DNA of 64,000 nucleotides from Pseudomonas syringae CC1557 (GCF_000452705.1 NZ_CP007014.1:1860001-1924000); one strand, 5' to 3'; counted from the first letter of the stretch, positions 7,848-16,507 are shown. Numbers and translations are program-made. The notes: a model not told the origin generated them from the sequence alone.

Positions 7848-8044
7848 GAGCGTGCCTTTAAGGTTTTGGCCTCATCTAGCTATGGGCCGTTCAGCCCTGA
7901 GCGGAAAGAGTCACTGCAGTAGATAGAAAAAGAGCGACCAGTCGAGATGCGTCAACATCACGGCTGGTCACTGTCCCCGCAGATTACCCCTGCAAGTCCA
8001 GCCAAGGCTCTCGCTTCGTGCACAAAGCGGAGCGAGCCTGGAAA

Positions 8045-8060
8045 CTGTCTATATATACAG
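8045..8060 (+). promoter_or_regulatory. LexA (SOS) box upstream of the methylase remnant
   Basis: CTGTCTATATATACAG differs from the canonical SOS box CTGTATATATATACAG at one base and is followed by TA as in the extended consensus. It lies 17 bases before the ATG at 8078. SOS control is typical of prophage genes. Confidence 0.75.
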
Positions 8061-8077
8061 TAAAGGTCTTGCTTTCT

Positions 8078-8861
8078 ATGTCCACACCTATCATTCCTTG
8101 GATGGGCGGCAACCGCCGCCTCGCCGACCGTCTCATCCCGCTGTTCCCACCCCACGAATGCTATGTTGAAGTGTTCGCAGGCGGTGCGGCCCTCTACTTC
8201 ATGCGTCCCCAGTCAGCTCCCGTTGAGGTCTTGAATGACATCAACGGCGATCTGGTGACGCTGTATCGCGTCGTCCAAAACCACCTTGAAGAATTCGTCC
8301 GCCAATACAAATGGGCACTCAGTTCGCGCCAGGTATTTGAGTGGCAGAAGATGGCGCGTCCCGAAACCCTCACCGACATCCAGCGCGCCGCCCGGTTCTT
8401 CTATCTGCAGAACCATGTCTTTAAGGGCAAGGTGAGTGGGCAGACATTTGTCCCGGGCATCAACCTGCTGTGGATCGAGGAAAACCTATCTGCGGCTGGG
8501 CAGCGTTTGTCAGGTACGTACGTGTAGAACCTGCCGTGGTTCGAATGTGCCGAGAGCTATGACCGGTCTCACACAGTCCACTACATGGATCCGCATTGCT
8601 GGCAGACGGCTGGGTATGATGTGGATTTTCCGTTTGAGAATTATGAATTGATGGCCGAGTTCATGCGACGGCGTAAGGGGAAGGTAATGGTTAGCGTCAA
8701 CGACCATCCTGACATCCCGCGTGTGTTCGATGGGCTCTATTTTGAGATGCTAGATATCGTACTCGTACACGAGTGCTAATCAGCGTCAAGGGAAGTCCGA
8801 AGTCAGCGGTGAGTTGATCATCATGAATTGGGAGCCTGATGCATTAGGTGGTTTGTTCTGA
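8078..8861 (+). pseudogene. Broken D12-class DNA adenine methylase (Dam-like)
   Basis: The first 149 residues read as a Dam-type N6-adenine methyltransferase: PIIPWMGGNRRLADRLIPLF, then YVEVFAGGAALYFMRP (SAM-binding FxGxG), EVLNDINGDLVTLYRVV and AARFFYLQNHVFKGKVSG. A TAG at 8525-8527 interrupts it, and the same frame continues with NLPWFECAESYDRSHTVHY. The catalytic DPPY motif reads DPHC. A further frameshift near 8760 moves the end (SANQRQGKSEVSGELIIMNW, then EPDALGGLF) into another frame, ending at 8861. With a nonsense codon, a lost catalytic motif and a frameshift it is dead. The start at 8078 follows the LexA box. Phage-type origin is likely. Confidence 0.85.
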
Positions 8862-8954
8862 CGTATTGACTCGAATGTGACCTCTGTGATTCCGTTGGCG
8901 ACACAGGTTAGTGATAGAGTAGGCCAATGCTAGCTAGGTCAAGGATGAGTCGGT

Positions 8955-9599
8955 ATGAATGATTTTTGCACGGCTGAGTCTAATGAAAGCCCCACATGGG
9001 GGGCATTCGATCTGTTCGTTTGGAAGCTGGTGCCAGAGAGCTTTGGCGGCGGTCCCGGTTATATTCAGCGCTTCAAAGATGCTTGGGTGACTCATAACAA
9101 GCAGTTCATCAAGGCGTCAGCCGTAAAATACTCACTGCCCATAGAGCTTCTCGCCGGTGTGTGTTGGATAGAAGCTGGGGGCGATCCCAATTTTGTTGAT
9201 CGAGCTGCATTCGAGGTCCGAGCTTTCGATCATTTGGGAAACTTGCCAACTACAATCACTTCGCCACCCGCTAAAACCAGTTTTGGTTGGGTCAGTGTCC
9301 AGCTAAGAACAGCAGCGGTTACATTGGGGCTCGATCCTGAAACTATGAATATTAGCCAGTTTAGGAATCTGTCTAAATGCCTAGAGCAAGATATCTATAA
9401 TATTGATCTGGCTGCAATGCATCTTAGGATGCTGGCCGATCATGATAATTTTAAGTCTGTTGGTATGGATGAGGTACGCATTATCGGCGCTCGCTATAAT
9501 CGGGGGACGAGTTTGTCTATTGATGAAATCAAAGAGAATACAAGCTACGGGGATTTTATTGTCAAGCGGTGGAGCCTTTTCAATAGGCTGGTAAGGTGA
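8955..9599 (+). CDS. Transglycosylase (SLT)-like protein, candidate type VI effector
   Basis: 214 residues without a signal peptide. The central part (KYSLPIELLAGVCWIEAGGD, then PNFVDRAAFEVR) matches lysozyme-like lytic transglycosylase domains, with Glu73 in the position of the catalytic acid. Later conserved parts are ITSPPAKTSFGWVSVQLR, LGLDPETMN, DLAAMHLRMLAD and RIIGARYNRG. The local base composition is AT-rich compared with flanking genes, which suggests acquisition. A small membrane protein follows almost directly, and an Hcp gene lies 340 bases on, convergent. A cell-wall-degrading effector with its immunity protein beside an orphan hcp is a familiar type VI layout. Role as an effector is inferred; a phage lysis enzyme is the alternative. 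Confidence 0.65.
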   Translation: MNDFCTAESNESPTWGAFDLFVWKLVPESFGGGPGYIQRFKDAWVTHNKQFIKASAVKYSLPIELLAGVCWIEAGGDPNFVDRAAFEVRAFDHLGNLPTTITSPPAKTSFGWVSVQLRTAAVTLGLDPETMNISQFRNLSKCLEQDIYNIDLAAMHLRMLADHDNFKSVGMDEVRIIGARYNRGTSLSIDEIKENTSYGDFIVKRWSLFNRLVR

Positions 9600-9604
9600 G
9601 GCAT

Positions 9605-9883
9605 ATGACGGCGAAAGGAATAGTGGTAAGAGTTTTTTTATATATGGTTCTTTTCTCCTGTCTGCTAACATATATGCTTCTGCAAGGGTCGCAATATGAT
9701 TGGATGGAGCCAAGTGCAATTACTCCTCACATTGAAGATAGTTCAAATAACAGGGGGGTCGTTAGAGGTATTGCTGTAGCGATTTCGATTTTTATCCAGT
9801 GCGTAATTTATCTGGCCTGTTCTAGGAGGGAAGCTGTAATAACCTCTGTATTGTTTGCGGTTGTACTAACTGTTTATTGGTGA
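9605..9883 (+). CDS. Small membrane protein, candidate immunity protein
   Basis: 92 residues from the ATG at 9605, preceded by AAGGTGAGG; a GTG at 9596 overlapping the upstream stop is the alternative start. Three hydrophobic segments are visible: IVVRVFLYMVLFSCLLTYML near the N-terminus, GIAVAISIFIQCVIYLAC and AVITSVLFAVVLTVYW. It is AT-rich like the upstream transglycosylase-like gene and tightly linked to it, so translation is probably coupled. A multi-span inner-membrane protein next to a periplasm-acting effector would suit an immunity protein. No family is recognised, so the role rests on context. Confidence 0.5.
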   Translation: MTAKGIVVRVFLYMVLFSCLLTYMLLQGSQYDWMEPSAITPHIEDSSNNRGVVRGIAVAISIFIQCVIYLACSRREAVITSVLFAVVLTVYW

Positions 9884-9890
9884 TCGGTAT

Positions 9891-9913
9891 GCCCGCTTCA
9901 TAGCTAGGCGGGC
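9891..9913. terminator. Hairpin between convergent genes
   Basis: GCCCGC / GCGGGC inverted repeat with an 11-base loop in the 55-base gap between the candidate immunity gene and hcp, which converge. There is no strong T run, so function as a terminator is inferred from position. Confidence 0.4.
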
Positions 9914-9938
9914 TTGCCAAAATTCATAAGTTTGAATT

Positions 9939-10433
9939 TTATGCGAATGGCTTATTCGCAGTCCTGTCCCATCCGCCTGAAACGATCCCTGCGTTCCCTC
10001 CGTCGGCCCGACGCTGCTGTGAATATTCGAATTTTATTCGCCCATAATTAAGGGTGATCTGTTCTATAGGAAGACCTGCGTGTTCGGCACCATTTCCGCT
10101 AACGCTAGATATCAAAACTTGTTCTAGGACTATATCCAAATATTTAAATTTCTCAGTCCCTGCTCGGTGTACACGGATAGTCACTTTATTAATATGCGAT
10201 CCACGGCAGCATAACTCAAATAATTTTGGCGTTGCTCTGTCTATATATTTACTCACTCTAAAGTCGCCTAGGGTCACGCCCCCAGCACTTGCGCCGCCGC
10301 TAGAACTGGCGGTTGTACTGATCGACTGAACAGCGTCGTAATGGTAAGACAACAGCTCTACCCAGCCCTTATGGGCGTCGTCCAGAGACTCGCCTTCTAC
10401 GCCGTCCACCTGCATAAATGCGTCGAAAGACAT
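9939..10433 (-). CDS. hcp: Hcp family type VI secretion tube protein
   Basis: 164 residues, the usual Hcp length. It begins MSFDAFMQVDGVEGESLDDA, followed by GWVELLSYHYDAVQS, GGVTLGDFRVSKYIDRATPK and LFELCCRGSHINKVTIRVHR, and ends with the beta-strand ITLNYGRIKFEYSQQ, all characteristic of Hcp. Hexameric Hcp rings form the inner tube of the type VI secretion apparatus and can carry effectors inside. No other tss genes are in the window, so this is an orphan hcp. It converges on the transglycosylase-like gene and the membrane gene, its likely cargo and immunity partner. Confidence 0.9.
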   Translation of the reverse strand: MSFDAFMQVDGVEGESLDDAHKGWVELLSYHYDAVQSISTTASSSGGASAGGVTLGDFRVSKYIDRATPKLFELCCRGSHINKVTIRVHRAGTEKFKYLDIVLEQVLISSVSGNGAEHAGLPIEQITLNYGRIKFEYSQQRRADGGNAGIVSGGWDRTANKPFA

Positions 10434-10540
10434 ATCAGCTTCCTGCTTGAAAATTGAGGGCTTAGCCTAACTTATGGAGCCCGTCGATTGCCAGCATGCT
10501 TTAAACCGGCGTCTGGAGTGATAGCTGCAAATACTCCGTT

Positions 10541-10835
10541 TCATTTAGGCCGCGTCGCTGTCGGACGAATCAGACCCTGCCCTTGATTCCGCACGTTGCC
10601 CACAGCCTTGCCAACCTTGTACCACTCGAACTCGTCAACTGGCGTGCAACATTCCCGCGCAATCTCGGCTGCACGCGCAGGGTCAGTTGCATAGTCAGCC
10701 CATTTGCGGGCCGAGCACTAAAAGTCGCCTGTCATGGATGTCGACCATCCCCTGATCACTGGCGGCGGTTATGATCACGAATCCGTCGCCCTCGTGGGGC
10801 TCAAGACCTGGATGAACGTAAGCGCTCCATGAACC
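10541..10835 (-). pseudogene. SOS-response-associated (SRAP/YedK-type) peptidase fragment
   Basis: On the minus strand the C-terminal half of an SRAP protein can be read in two frames: EGDGFVIITAASDQGMVDIH, then DRRLLVLGP, then after a frameshift ARAAEIARECCTPVDEFEWY, KVGKAVGNVRNQGQGLIRP and a stop at 10541-10543. SRAP proteins (YedK/HMCES) crosslink to abasic sites in single-stranded DNA. The N-terminal catalytic Cys region is absent, so this is a remnant. Limits are approximate. It lies in the accessory region with phage and IS debris. Confidence 0.7.
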
Positions 10836-10902
10836 CCACATTCAACGCACTCAATTGATACCGGATGCTGTGCTCCCGATTTCTTTCTGGAGCCCATTCG
10901 CC

Positions 10903-11073
10903 ATGATGTGACCCGACGTCAAGGTCGAAAAAGTCTATCTCTACCCCAAGCCCGTCGACTTCCGAAAATCAATCGATGGCCTGGCCGCGCTGGTCGAGTT
11001 GGATATCAAAGTTGCAGTATTCGATTCGGTGCTTTTCGTCTTCCTCAATAAATCCCGCAACCGCGTGAAAATC
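10903..11073 (+). pseudogene. IS66-family TnpB fragment
   Basis: Reads MM*PDVKVEKVYLYPKPVDF, then RKSIDGLAALVELDIKVAVF and LFVFLNKSRNRVKI, the N-terminal half of the IS66 TnpB accessory protein. The third codon is TGA (CGA expected) and the similarity stops at 11073, where integrase sequence on the other strand begins. It is a scrap of an insertion sequence; I could not see the IS ends. Confidence 0.8.
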
Positions 11074-11079
11074 TGTAAG

Positions 11080-11411
11080 CGCTCCACAAAACCCATCTAG
11101 CCAAAGATGGTCGGCGCGTTTAGGAATGCAATTGAAGCGTGCCGTCTTGCCCAGTGGGCGAGCCTTCTCGTACTCATCAAGGCATCGGTCGATTATCTGC
11201 TTGATGCTGATGGCTTTGCGGTGTTTCCGGTCTATACGCTCGATCACACCCGGGGCGTTTAGCTCTGCTTCATGTTTCTTGATCCAGGCTTGGGCAACCC
11301 GCATACGTTCGAAAGCCTGCCTTTCCTGTTAAACTGCCCGCCATCCCAAACAACCCGTATATGCACCGTGAAACCGGTGGTTTCGCCTCTGCGTTTACGT
11401 GCTGTCACCAT
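11080..11411 (-). pseudogene. Truncated tyrosine integrase (dusA-associated type)
   Basis: Minus-strand ATG at 11411 begins MVTARKRRGETTGFTVHIRV, then VWDGRQFNRKGR. After a frameshift near 11315 the next frame reads FERMRVAQAWIKKHEAELNA, then PGVIERIDRKHRKAISIKQI and LDEYEKARPLGKTARF, which looks like the N-terminal arm- and core-binding part of a phage integrase. The catalytic R-H-R-Y domain is absent; the sequence ends at the IS66 scrap. It starts 76 bases from the dusA start codon and points away from it, the layout known for integrases that insert at the 5' end of dusA. Confidence 0.7.
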
Positions 11412-11486
11412 GCCCGCATCGAATGGCTACATTTCCAGCAAACGAACAAACCGGGCTAAAAACAGCTGCACTCAAGATCACTACAC

Positions 11487-12506
11487 ATGACACCTGAAAG
11501 CCTTGAAACCCCTGTAACCATTGGCCAACCAGCCGCAATGCTATCCCGACGCTTCTCCGTCGCACCGATGATGGACTGGACTGACCACCATTGCCGCTAC
11601 TTCATGCGTCTGCTCTCGAAGCACGCATTGCTGTACACCGAGATGGTCACCACCGGTGCCTTGCTGCACGGCGACCGGGAGCGGTTTTTGCGTCATGACG
11701 AGACCGAGCATCCGCTTGCGTTGCAGTTGGGCGGCAGTACGGCGACGGACTTGGCTGCGTGTGCGCGGCTGGCTGAAGAGGCGGGCTATGACGAGGTCAA
11801 TCTGAATGTCGGCTGTCCGAGTGATCGGGTGCAGAACAACATGATCGGTGCGTGCCTGATGGCGCATCCGGAGTTGGTCGCGGATTGCGTGAAGGCGATG
11901 CGCGATGCGGTTGGTATTCCGGTCACGGTCAAGCATCGGATCGGCATCAATGGCCGTGACAGCTATGCCGAGTTGTGTGATTTCGTCGGCAAGGTGCAGG
12001 AGGCCGGTTGCCAGAGTTTTACTGTGCATGCGCGCATCGCGATTCTGGAGGGGCTGTCGCCTAAAGAGAATCGCGATATTCCGCCGCTGCGTTATGACCT
12101 GGTTGCGCAGTTGAAGACAGACTTTCCTGATCTGGAAATCGTCCTCAACGGCGGCATCAAGACGCTGGAGCAGTGCAGTGAGCATTTGCAGACGTTCGAT
12201 GGGGTGATGCTGGGCCGCGAGGCTTATCACAACCCGTATCTGTTGGCGCATGTGGATCAGCAGTTGTTCGGCAGCACGGCACCGGTCATCAGCCGTTACG
12301 ACGCGCTGGAGTTGATGCGGCCGTACATTGCGGCGCATATCGCCAGCGGCGGCAACATGCACCACGTCACCCGTCATATGCTCGGTCTCGGTCTGGGTTT
12401 CCCTGGCGCGCGGCGCTTCCGTCAGTTGCTGTCGGTTGATATCCACAAGGCGGAAAATCCGATGCTGTTGCTGGATCAGGCGGCGGCGTTTCTGCAAGGT
12501 CATTGA
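11487..12506 (+). CDS. dusA: tRNA-dihydrouridine(20/20a) synthase DusA
   Basis: 339 residues. An FMN enzyme that reduces uridine at position 20/20a of tRNA. Landmarks are RRFSVAPMMDWTDHHCRYFM, ALQLGGSTATDLAACARLAE, catalytic Cys110 in NLNVGCPSDRVQ, VKHRIGINGRDSYAELCDF, the phosphate-binding IVLNGGIKTLEQC and MLGREAYHNPYLL. The C-terminal GGNMHHVTRHMLGLGLGFPG distinguishes DusA from DusB and DusC. The 5' end is intact although accessory DNA lies immediately upstream. This is expected when an element inserts at the dusA 5' region and regenerates the coding sequence. Confidence 0.95.
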   Translation: MTPESLETPVTIGQPAAMLSRRFSVAPMMDWTDHHCRYFMRLLSKHALLYTEMVTTGALLHGDRERFLRHDETEHPLALQLGGSTATDLAACARLAEEAGYDEVNLNVGCPSDRVQNNMIGACLMAHPELVADCVKAMRDAVGIPVTVKHRIGINGRDSYAELCDFVGKVQEAGCQSFTVHARIAILEGLSPKENRDIPPLRYDLVAQLKTDFPDLEIVLNGGIKTLEQCSEHLQTFDGVMLGREAYHNPYLLAHVDQQLFGSTAPVISRYDALELMRPYIAAHIASGGNMHHVTRHMLGLGLGFPGARRFRQLLSVDIHKAENPMLLLDQAAAFLQGH

Positions 12507-12611
12507 TTGCACGCAACGGCTGCTGATCTGGATCAGAAGAGCCGCTTTTTCCAGTAGCGGCGTTGCTGTGCTCGGGCTATGTTGTGGGCATAACCCAATA
12601 AGGAAATGCCC

Positions 12612-13043
12612 ATGCACAAAGTCCTGGTTCCTTTCGACGGCTCGGAGCACGCGATGCGTGCCTTGGGCTATGTCATTGAGCTGTCTGGCGATCTCACCAA
12701 GCCGCTTGAGGTGCACGTGCTGAACGTGCAGGCCAGCCCGATCGATTACAGCCTTTATCTGGCACCGGACATGATTGAGGGCGTCAAGGCCGGCCTGACC
12801 AATGAAGGCAAGCGGGTGCTGGATGATGCGGTGGCGTTGCTGACTGCTGCTGGTGTGCCGTTTCAGGCGCATGTCGACTTGGGCAACGTGGCCGAGCAGG
12901 TCGAGGCCGAGGTGCAGCGGCTTGGTTGCGATGCCGTGGTGATGGGCACTCGCGGGCTGGGCAACTTCGGTGGCCTGCTGTTGGGCTCGGTGGCCACGCG
13001 AGTGATCCATGAAGTGTCAGTGCCCGTGACGCTCATTAAATAA
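12612..13043 (+). CDS. Universal stress protein (UspA family)
   Basis: 143 residues from the ATG at 12612; AAGGAA lies about 7 bases upstream, which favours this over the ATG at 12606. The fold markers are MHKVLVPFDGSEHAMRALGY at the N-terminus and the ATP-binding type motif MGTRGLGNFGGLLLGSVATR near the C-terminus (G-2x-G-9x-G-S). Such proteins bind ATP and promote stress survival. It is monocistronic and converges with the response-regulator gene that ends at 13054. Confidence 0.9.
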   Translation: MHKVLVPFDGSEHAMRALGYVIELSGDLTKPLEVHVLNVQASPIDYSLYLAPDMIEGVKAGLTNEGKRVLDDAVALLTAAGVPFQAHVDLGNVAEQVEAEVQRLGCDAVVMGTRGLGNFGGLLLGSVATRVIHEVSVPVTLIK

Positions 13044-13053
13044 GGTATGCCCC

Positions 13054-13518
13054 TCACTGCTGCGCAGGCACGCGTGTCTGGCGCAGCAACTCGATGTTTT
13101 CCGGTGGCACCAGCTTGCGCAGGGATTTGTACAGTGCGCGGGTTTCCAGCAGGTTCCAGATGCGCAGCATGGTCTCCAGTGCATCCAGCGGCTTGCTGAT
13201 GAAGTCCCGTGCGCCCAGTGCCAGCGCGCGCAGGCGTGTGTCGCGGGTCGCATCGGCAGTCAGGACCATGATGGGCAAATAATCATTGGCCGGAATGCGG
13301 CGGTTGAGCTGTTCCAGCACCGCAAAGCCGTCAAACTCGGGCATGTGCAGATCCAGCACCACCAGGTCCGGCTCGAAGCTGTTGAACAGGTCCAGCGTGC
13401 GCAACGGCTCGGTGCTGCTCAGCACATTGGTCAGCCCCTCCCGGGCGAGCAGTTGTTCCATCAGATCGAGATTAGGCCGCTGGTCATCAATGATCAGAAT
13501 GCGGAAGTCTCCGGTCAT
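13054..13518 (-). CDS. Single-domain-type response regulator
   Basis: 154 residues. A receiver domain fills about residues 5-125: acidic pocket in ILIIDDQRPN, phosphoacceptor Asp in PDLVVLDLHMPEFDG, Thr switch in IMVLTADAT, and Lys in GARDFISKPLD. The C-terminal ~30 residues (LRKLVPPENIELLRQTRVPA) are not a known output domain. It is the last gene of a four-gene operon; its start overlaps the stop of the hybrid kinase gene by 4 bases. It probably receives phosphate from that kinase or acts as a phosphorelay intermediate. Confidence 0.85.
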   Translation of the reverse strand: MTGDFRILIIDDQRPNLDLMEQLLAREGLTNVLSSTEPLRTLDLFNSFEPDLVVLDLHMPEFDGFAVLEQLNRRIPANDYLPIMVLTADATRDTRLRALALGARDFISKPLDALETMLRIWNLLETRALYKSLRKLVPPENIELLRQTRVPAQQ

Positions 13519-15842
13519 AGGGGCTCCGGTAAGTAGTGGTCGAGGAGGGCGAGGAACACCGGCACCTGGATGGGCTTGGTCAGAACGGCTGTAGCACCGG
13601 CGTTTTTCAGCTCGCGTTGGGTGCTGTCACTGGCATCGGCGGTGATCATCAGCACCGGTGTGTTAGCGGTCGCCGGCAAGCGTCTCAGGCGTTGCAACAC
13701 TTCCAGGCCTTTGATATCCGGCAGGTTTAGGTCCAGCAAAATCAGCTGCGGTGCATGTTGACGGGCCAGATCCATTCCCAACTGCCCCTGCATGCTCGAC
13801 AGCAACTGGATGCCCGGCCTGCGCTGCAACAGGGTTTCGATCAGCGCCATGCTCGACAGGTTGTCTTCGATGCAGAGCAGCTTGCCATGCCATGCCGGTC
13901 GTGCAGGAGGGCGCGGTGCAGGCAGCAGGTCGGGTTGGCGCTGCGTCGGCAGGGCGGCTTTCTGCACCTGCACAACGGGCAATTCCAGCGTGAACCGGCA
14001 GCCTTCGCCCCGCACGCTGTGCACCGACAGGTCGCCGTGCATCATTTCCAGCATGCTTTTGCTCAGCGCCAGCCCAAGCCCGGTGCCTTCCACGCTAGGA
14101 TCGGCGTTGAGTCGTTCGAACGGCTTGAACAACTGATTGAGAAGTTCTGGCGCAATTCCGTAGCCGCTATCCACCACGCTCACAGCGACCCGCTCCGCCG
14201 ATTGCTCGACTTCGATGCGCACCTGACCGTTGGGTCGGTTGTACTTGATGGCGTTGGACAACAGATTCAGTAACACCTGAATCAGACGCTGACGGTCTGC
14301 GACTACGCCCAGTTCGTCGGAGAGTGGCGGCAACGCCTGTAATTCGATAGTGGCATCGGCGGCCATCGGCGAAACCAGCACTAACGTTTCCTGAAGGACG
14401 TTCGACAGCTGCACCGGTTCCAGGCTGAGGGAAAGGTGTCCGGCTTCGATTCTGGCGATGTCGAGCACTTCGTTGATCAGTTTCAGCAAGTGTTGACCGG
14501 CGCGCATAATATGCCCGACTTGTGGGCGCTGACTGGCAGGCGAGTCCATCTCCAGCAATTGGGCGAAGCCCAGAATGGAGTTCAGCGGTGTGCGCAGTTC
14601 ATGGCTCATGCGCGACAGAAACTCACTTTTCGCCCGGCTGGCGCGTTCGGCTTCTTCACGCGCGGTGCCCAAAGCGATTTCAGCAACGCGACGATCACTG
14701 ATGTCTCGGGTGATCTTTGAGAAACCGCGCAGTTCATCATTGCTGTCGTATTGCGCCGTGATCACCACGCTGGCCCAGAAACGGCTACCGTTCTTGCGCC
14801 GTCGCCAGCCCTCTTCGGTGTATCGTCCGTTGACCGTGGCTTCGTTCAGCGCCATTTCCGGGTGTTGCGGACACTCCTCGGGCAGATAAAAAACCGAGAA
14901 GTGCTGACCAATGATTTCCTGTTCGGTGTAACCCTTGATGCGCTCGGCACCTGCGTTCCAGGTGATGACATTGCCGGTGCGGTCCAGCGCAAAAATGCCG
15001 TAATCCTTCACACCTTCAATGATCAGGCGCAAACGCTCTTCGTTGTCGCGCAGCGCTCGTTCGCGTTCGGCCAGTAACTGACCGGCTTCAACCAGTCGAG
15101 TACCAAGCTGGCCGATCTCGTCTTTTTCAGGAGGCTGCGACAGCAAAGGTTGTCCGAGGGCCAGGCGCTGGGCATTGCGCTGCACCTGATGAACCCTGGC
15201 CACGATACCTTTGGACAGCATCAGGACGGCGAGAATGGCGCCGAATATTCCGCAGGCGGCGGCCAGCAGGGTTGAGCGCAGCAGGTGTTCCCGATTGGCC
15301 GCTGCCGCTTCGGTACGCTCAGCCAGCAACGCGTCTTCGCGCTCGCGCATGACGCTGATCCGCTCGCGTAACTGGTCGAGCACGTATTTGTTCTCGATCA
15401 GGATGCTGGAAACGGTCTCCTGGCCCTTCAAGCTCAGCGAGCGGAGTTTTTCCAGGCCGTCGACCTTGGTGCGGATAAGCGGCTCGATGGCTTTCAGGTG
15501 ATCGCGCATCTGCTGATCACGTATGTTGGCATCGAGGCGTACCAGCGCCGCCTCGATTCTGGGCTGGGCGTTGATGTAGCCGGGCAGAAAGTCTTCACGA
15601 CGGGTCAGCAGGTAGCCGCGTACGCTGGCTGCACCTTCGGCGATCTGGGTATGCAGCGTCTGAATATCGCCCTGCACCAGCAACACCCGGCGCACGTCTT
15701 CTTCTGCCTGCGCGGTCTGGCGTTCAGCGATATAGATCAGTATCAGGGAAAACATCAGCATCGCCAGCGGCAGGGAAATCGCCACCAATGCCTTGCCGCG
15801 CAACGGCAGGTCTTCCCAGTGACTGCTGCCGGTGGCTGTCAT
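13515..15842 (-). CDS. Hybrid sensor histidine kinase (CHASE3-HAMP-PAS-HisKA-HATPase-REC)
   Basis: 775 residues. A transmembrane segment at about 18-40 and a second near 188-212 bracket a periplasmic CHASE3-like helical domain. A HAMP linker follows, then a PAS domain (IIEGVKDYGIFALDRTGNVI, then TWNAGAERIKGYTEQEIIGQ). The HisKA domain carries FLSRMSHELRTPLNSILGFA. The ATPase domain has NLLSNAIKYN and GTGLGLALSKSMLEMMHG. The C-terminal receiver (about 655-770) has LLCIEDN and its Asp in LILLDLNLPDIKG. It is an inner-membrane sensor of unknown signal. It overlaps both neighbours by 4 bases, so translation is coupled through the operon. Confidence 0.9.
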   Translation of the reverse strand: MTATGSSHWEDLPLRGKALVAISLPLAMLMFSLILIYIAERQTAQAEEDVRRVLLVQGDIQTLHTQIAEGAASVRGYLLTRREDFLPGYINAQPRIEAALVRLDANIRDQQMRDHLKAIEPLIRTKVDGLEKLRSLSLKGQETVSSILIENKYVLDQLRERISVMREREDALLAERTEAAAANREHLLRSTLLAAACGIFGAILAVLMLSKGIVARVHQVQRNAQRLALGQPLLSQPPEKDEIGQLGTRLVEAGQLLAERERALRDNEERLRLIIEGVKDYGIFALDRTGNVITWNAGAERIKGYTEQEIIGQHFSVFYLPEECPQHPEMALNEATVNGRYTEEGWRRRKNGSRFWASVVITAQYDSNDELRGFSKITRDISDRRVAEIALGTAREEAERASRAKSEFLSRMSHELRTPLNSILGFAQLLEMDSPASQRPQVGHIMRAGQHLLKLINEVLDIARIEAGHLSLSLEPVQLSNVLQETLVLVSPMAADATIELQALPPLSDELGVVADRQRLIQVLLNLLSNAIKYNRPNGQVRIEVEQSAERVAVSVVDSGYGIAPELLNQLFKPFERLNADPSVEGTGLGLALSKSMLEMMHGDLSVHSVRGEGCRFTLELPVVQVQKAALPTQRQPDLLPAPRPPARPAWHGKLLCIEDNLSSMALIETLLQRRPGIQLLSSMQGQLGMDLARQHAPQLILLDLNLPDIKGLEVLQRLRRLPATANTPVLMITADASDSTQRELKNAGATAVLTKPIQVPVFLALLDHYLPEPL

Positions 15843-16507
15843 CGCCAGTCGCTCGTCGACTGGCTCACCAGGCCTAACGCTATGCCGCGCACAGCGGCCT
15901 GGGTGCGGTCCGAAGCGCCCAGCTTGCCGATGACTTTTTCAACGTGTGCCTTGGCGGTGCCGGTCGTGATACCGAGCTTTTCGCCGATTTCCCGATTACT
16001 GAAGCCGCCCGCAACCAGCCCTAGCACTTGGCGTTCGCGAGGGGTCAGGGCTTCCGGTGTGCTTGCGCCACTCGTGTTGCGCTCGGTCATGCGTCGCAGC
16101 AGGCGGGCACTGACCGCACTGTTGAGGGCTTCTTCGCCGCGTGCCACGCGTTGCAGGCCGGCAATCACTTCATCGCGGCTCGCGTCCTTGAGCAGATAAC
16201 CCACCGCCCCCGCGCTGATCGCGGCCTCCAGGTGATCGGTGCTGTCGTCCATGGTGAAAATCACCACTTTCAGGCCGGGCATGCGTTGTTGAAGAATCCG
16301 CGCAGCGCCCAGCCCGTTGAGCACCGGCATGCGGATGTCGAGGATCGCAATGTCCGGTTGCAGCTCCTGGCACAGGTCAATGGCTTGCTGGCCGTCTGCC
16401 GCCTGGCCGACGACTTCGAATTCTGGATGGCCCGCCAGCAGTGAGACGAATCCGGTGCGGGTCACCTCATGATCGTCTGCCAGAACCAGTCGCACGGTCT
16501 GAGTCAT
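15839..16507 (-). CDS. NarL/FixJ-type response regulator (LuxR HTH)
   Basis: 222 residues from the ATG at 16507 (MTQTVRLVLADDHEVTRTGF). Upstream in-frame starts would run deep into the preceding kinase gene, and AAGGCAATAAC precedes this one. The receiver has DDHE, phosphoacceptor Asp in PDIAILDIRMPVLNG and Lys in GYLLKDASRDEV. The C-terminal LuxR-type HTH reads LTPRERQVLGLVAGGFSNRE, then IGEKLGITTGTAKAHVEKVI. A DNA-binding regulator, probably phosphorylated by the NarX-like kinase encoded just upstream (4-base overlap). Confidence 0.92.
   Translation of the reverse strand: MTQTVRLVLADDHEVTRTGFVSLLAGHPEFEVVGQAADGQQAIDLCQELQPDIAILDIRMPVLNGLGAARILQQRMPGLKVVIFTMDDSTDHLEAAISAGAVGYLLKDASRDEVIAGLQRVARGEEALNSAVSARLLRRMTERNTSGASTPEALTPRERQVLGLVAGGFSNREIGEKLGITTGTAKAHVEKVIGKLGASDRTQAAVRGIALGLVSQSTSDWR

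Noticed and set aside
11541..13010. 489-residue open frame antisense to dusA and the universal stress gene
   Set aside because: Shadow frame caused by high GC and codon bias; both plus-strand genes are clear family members and the antisense product has no recognisable domain.
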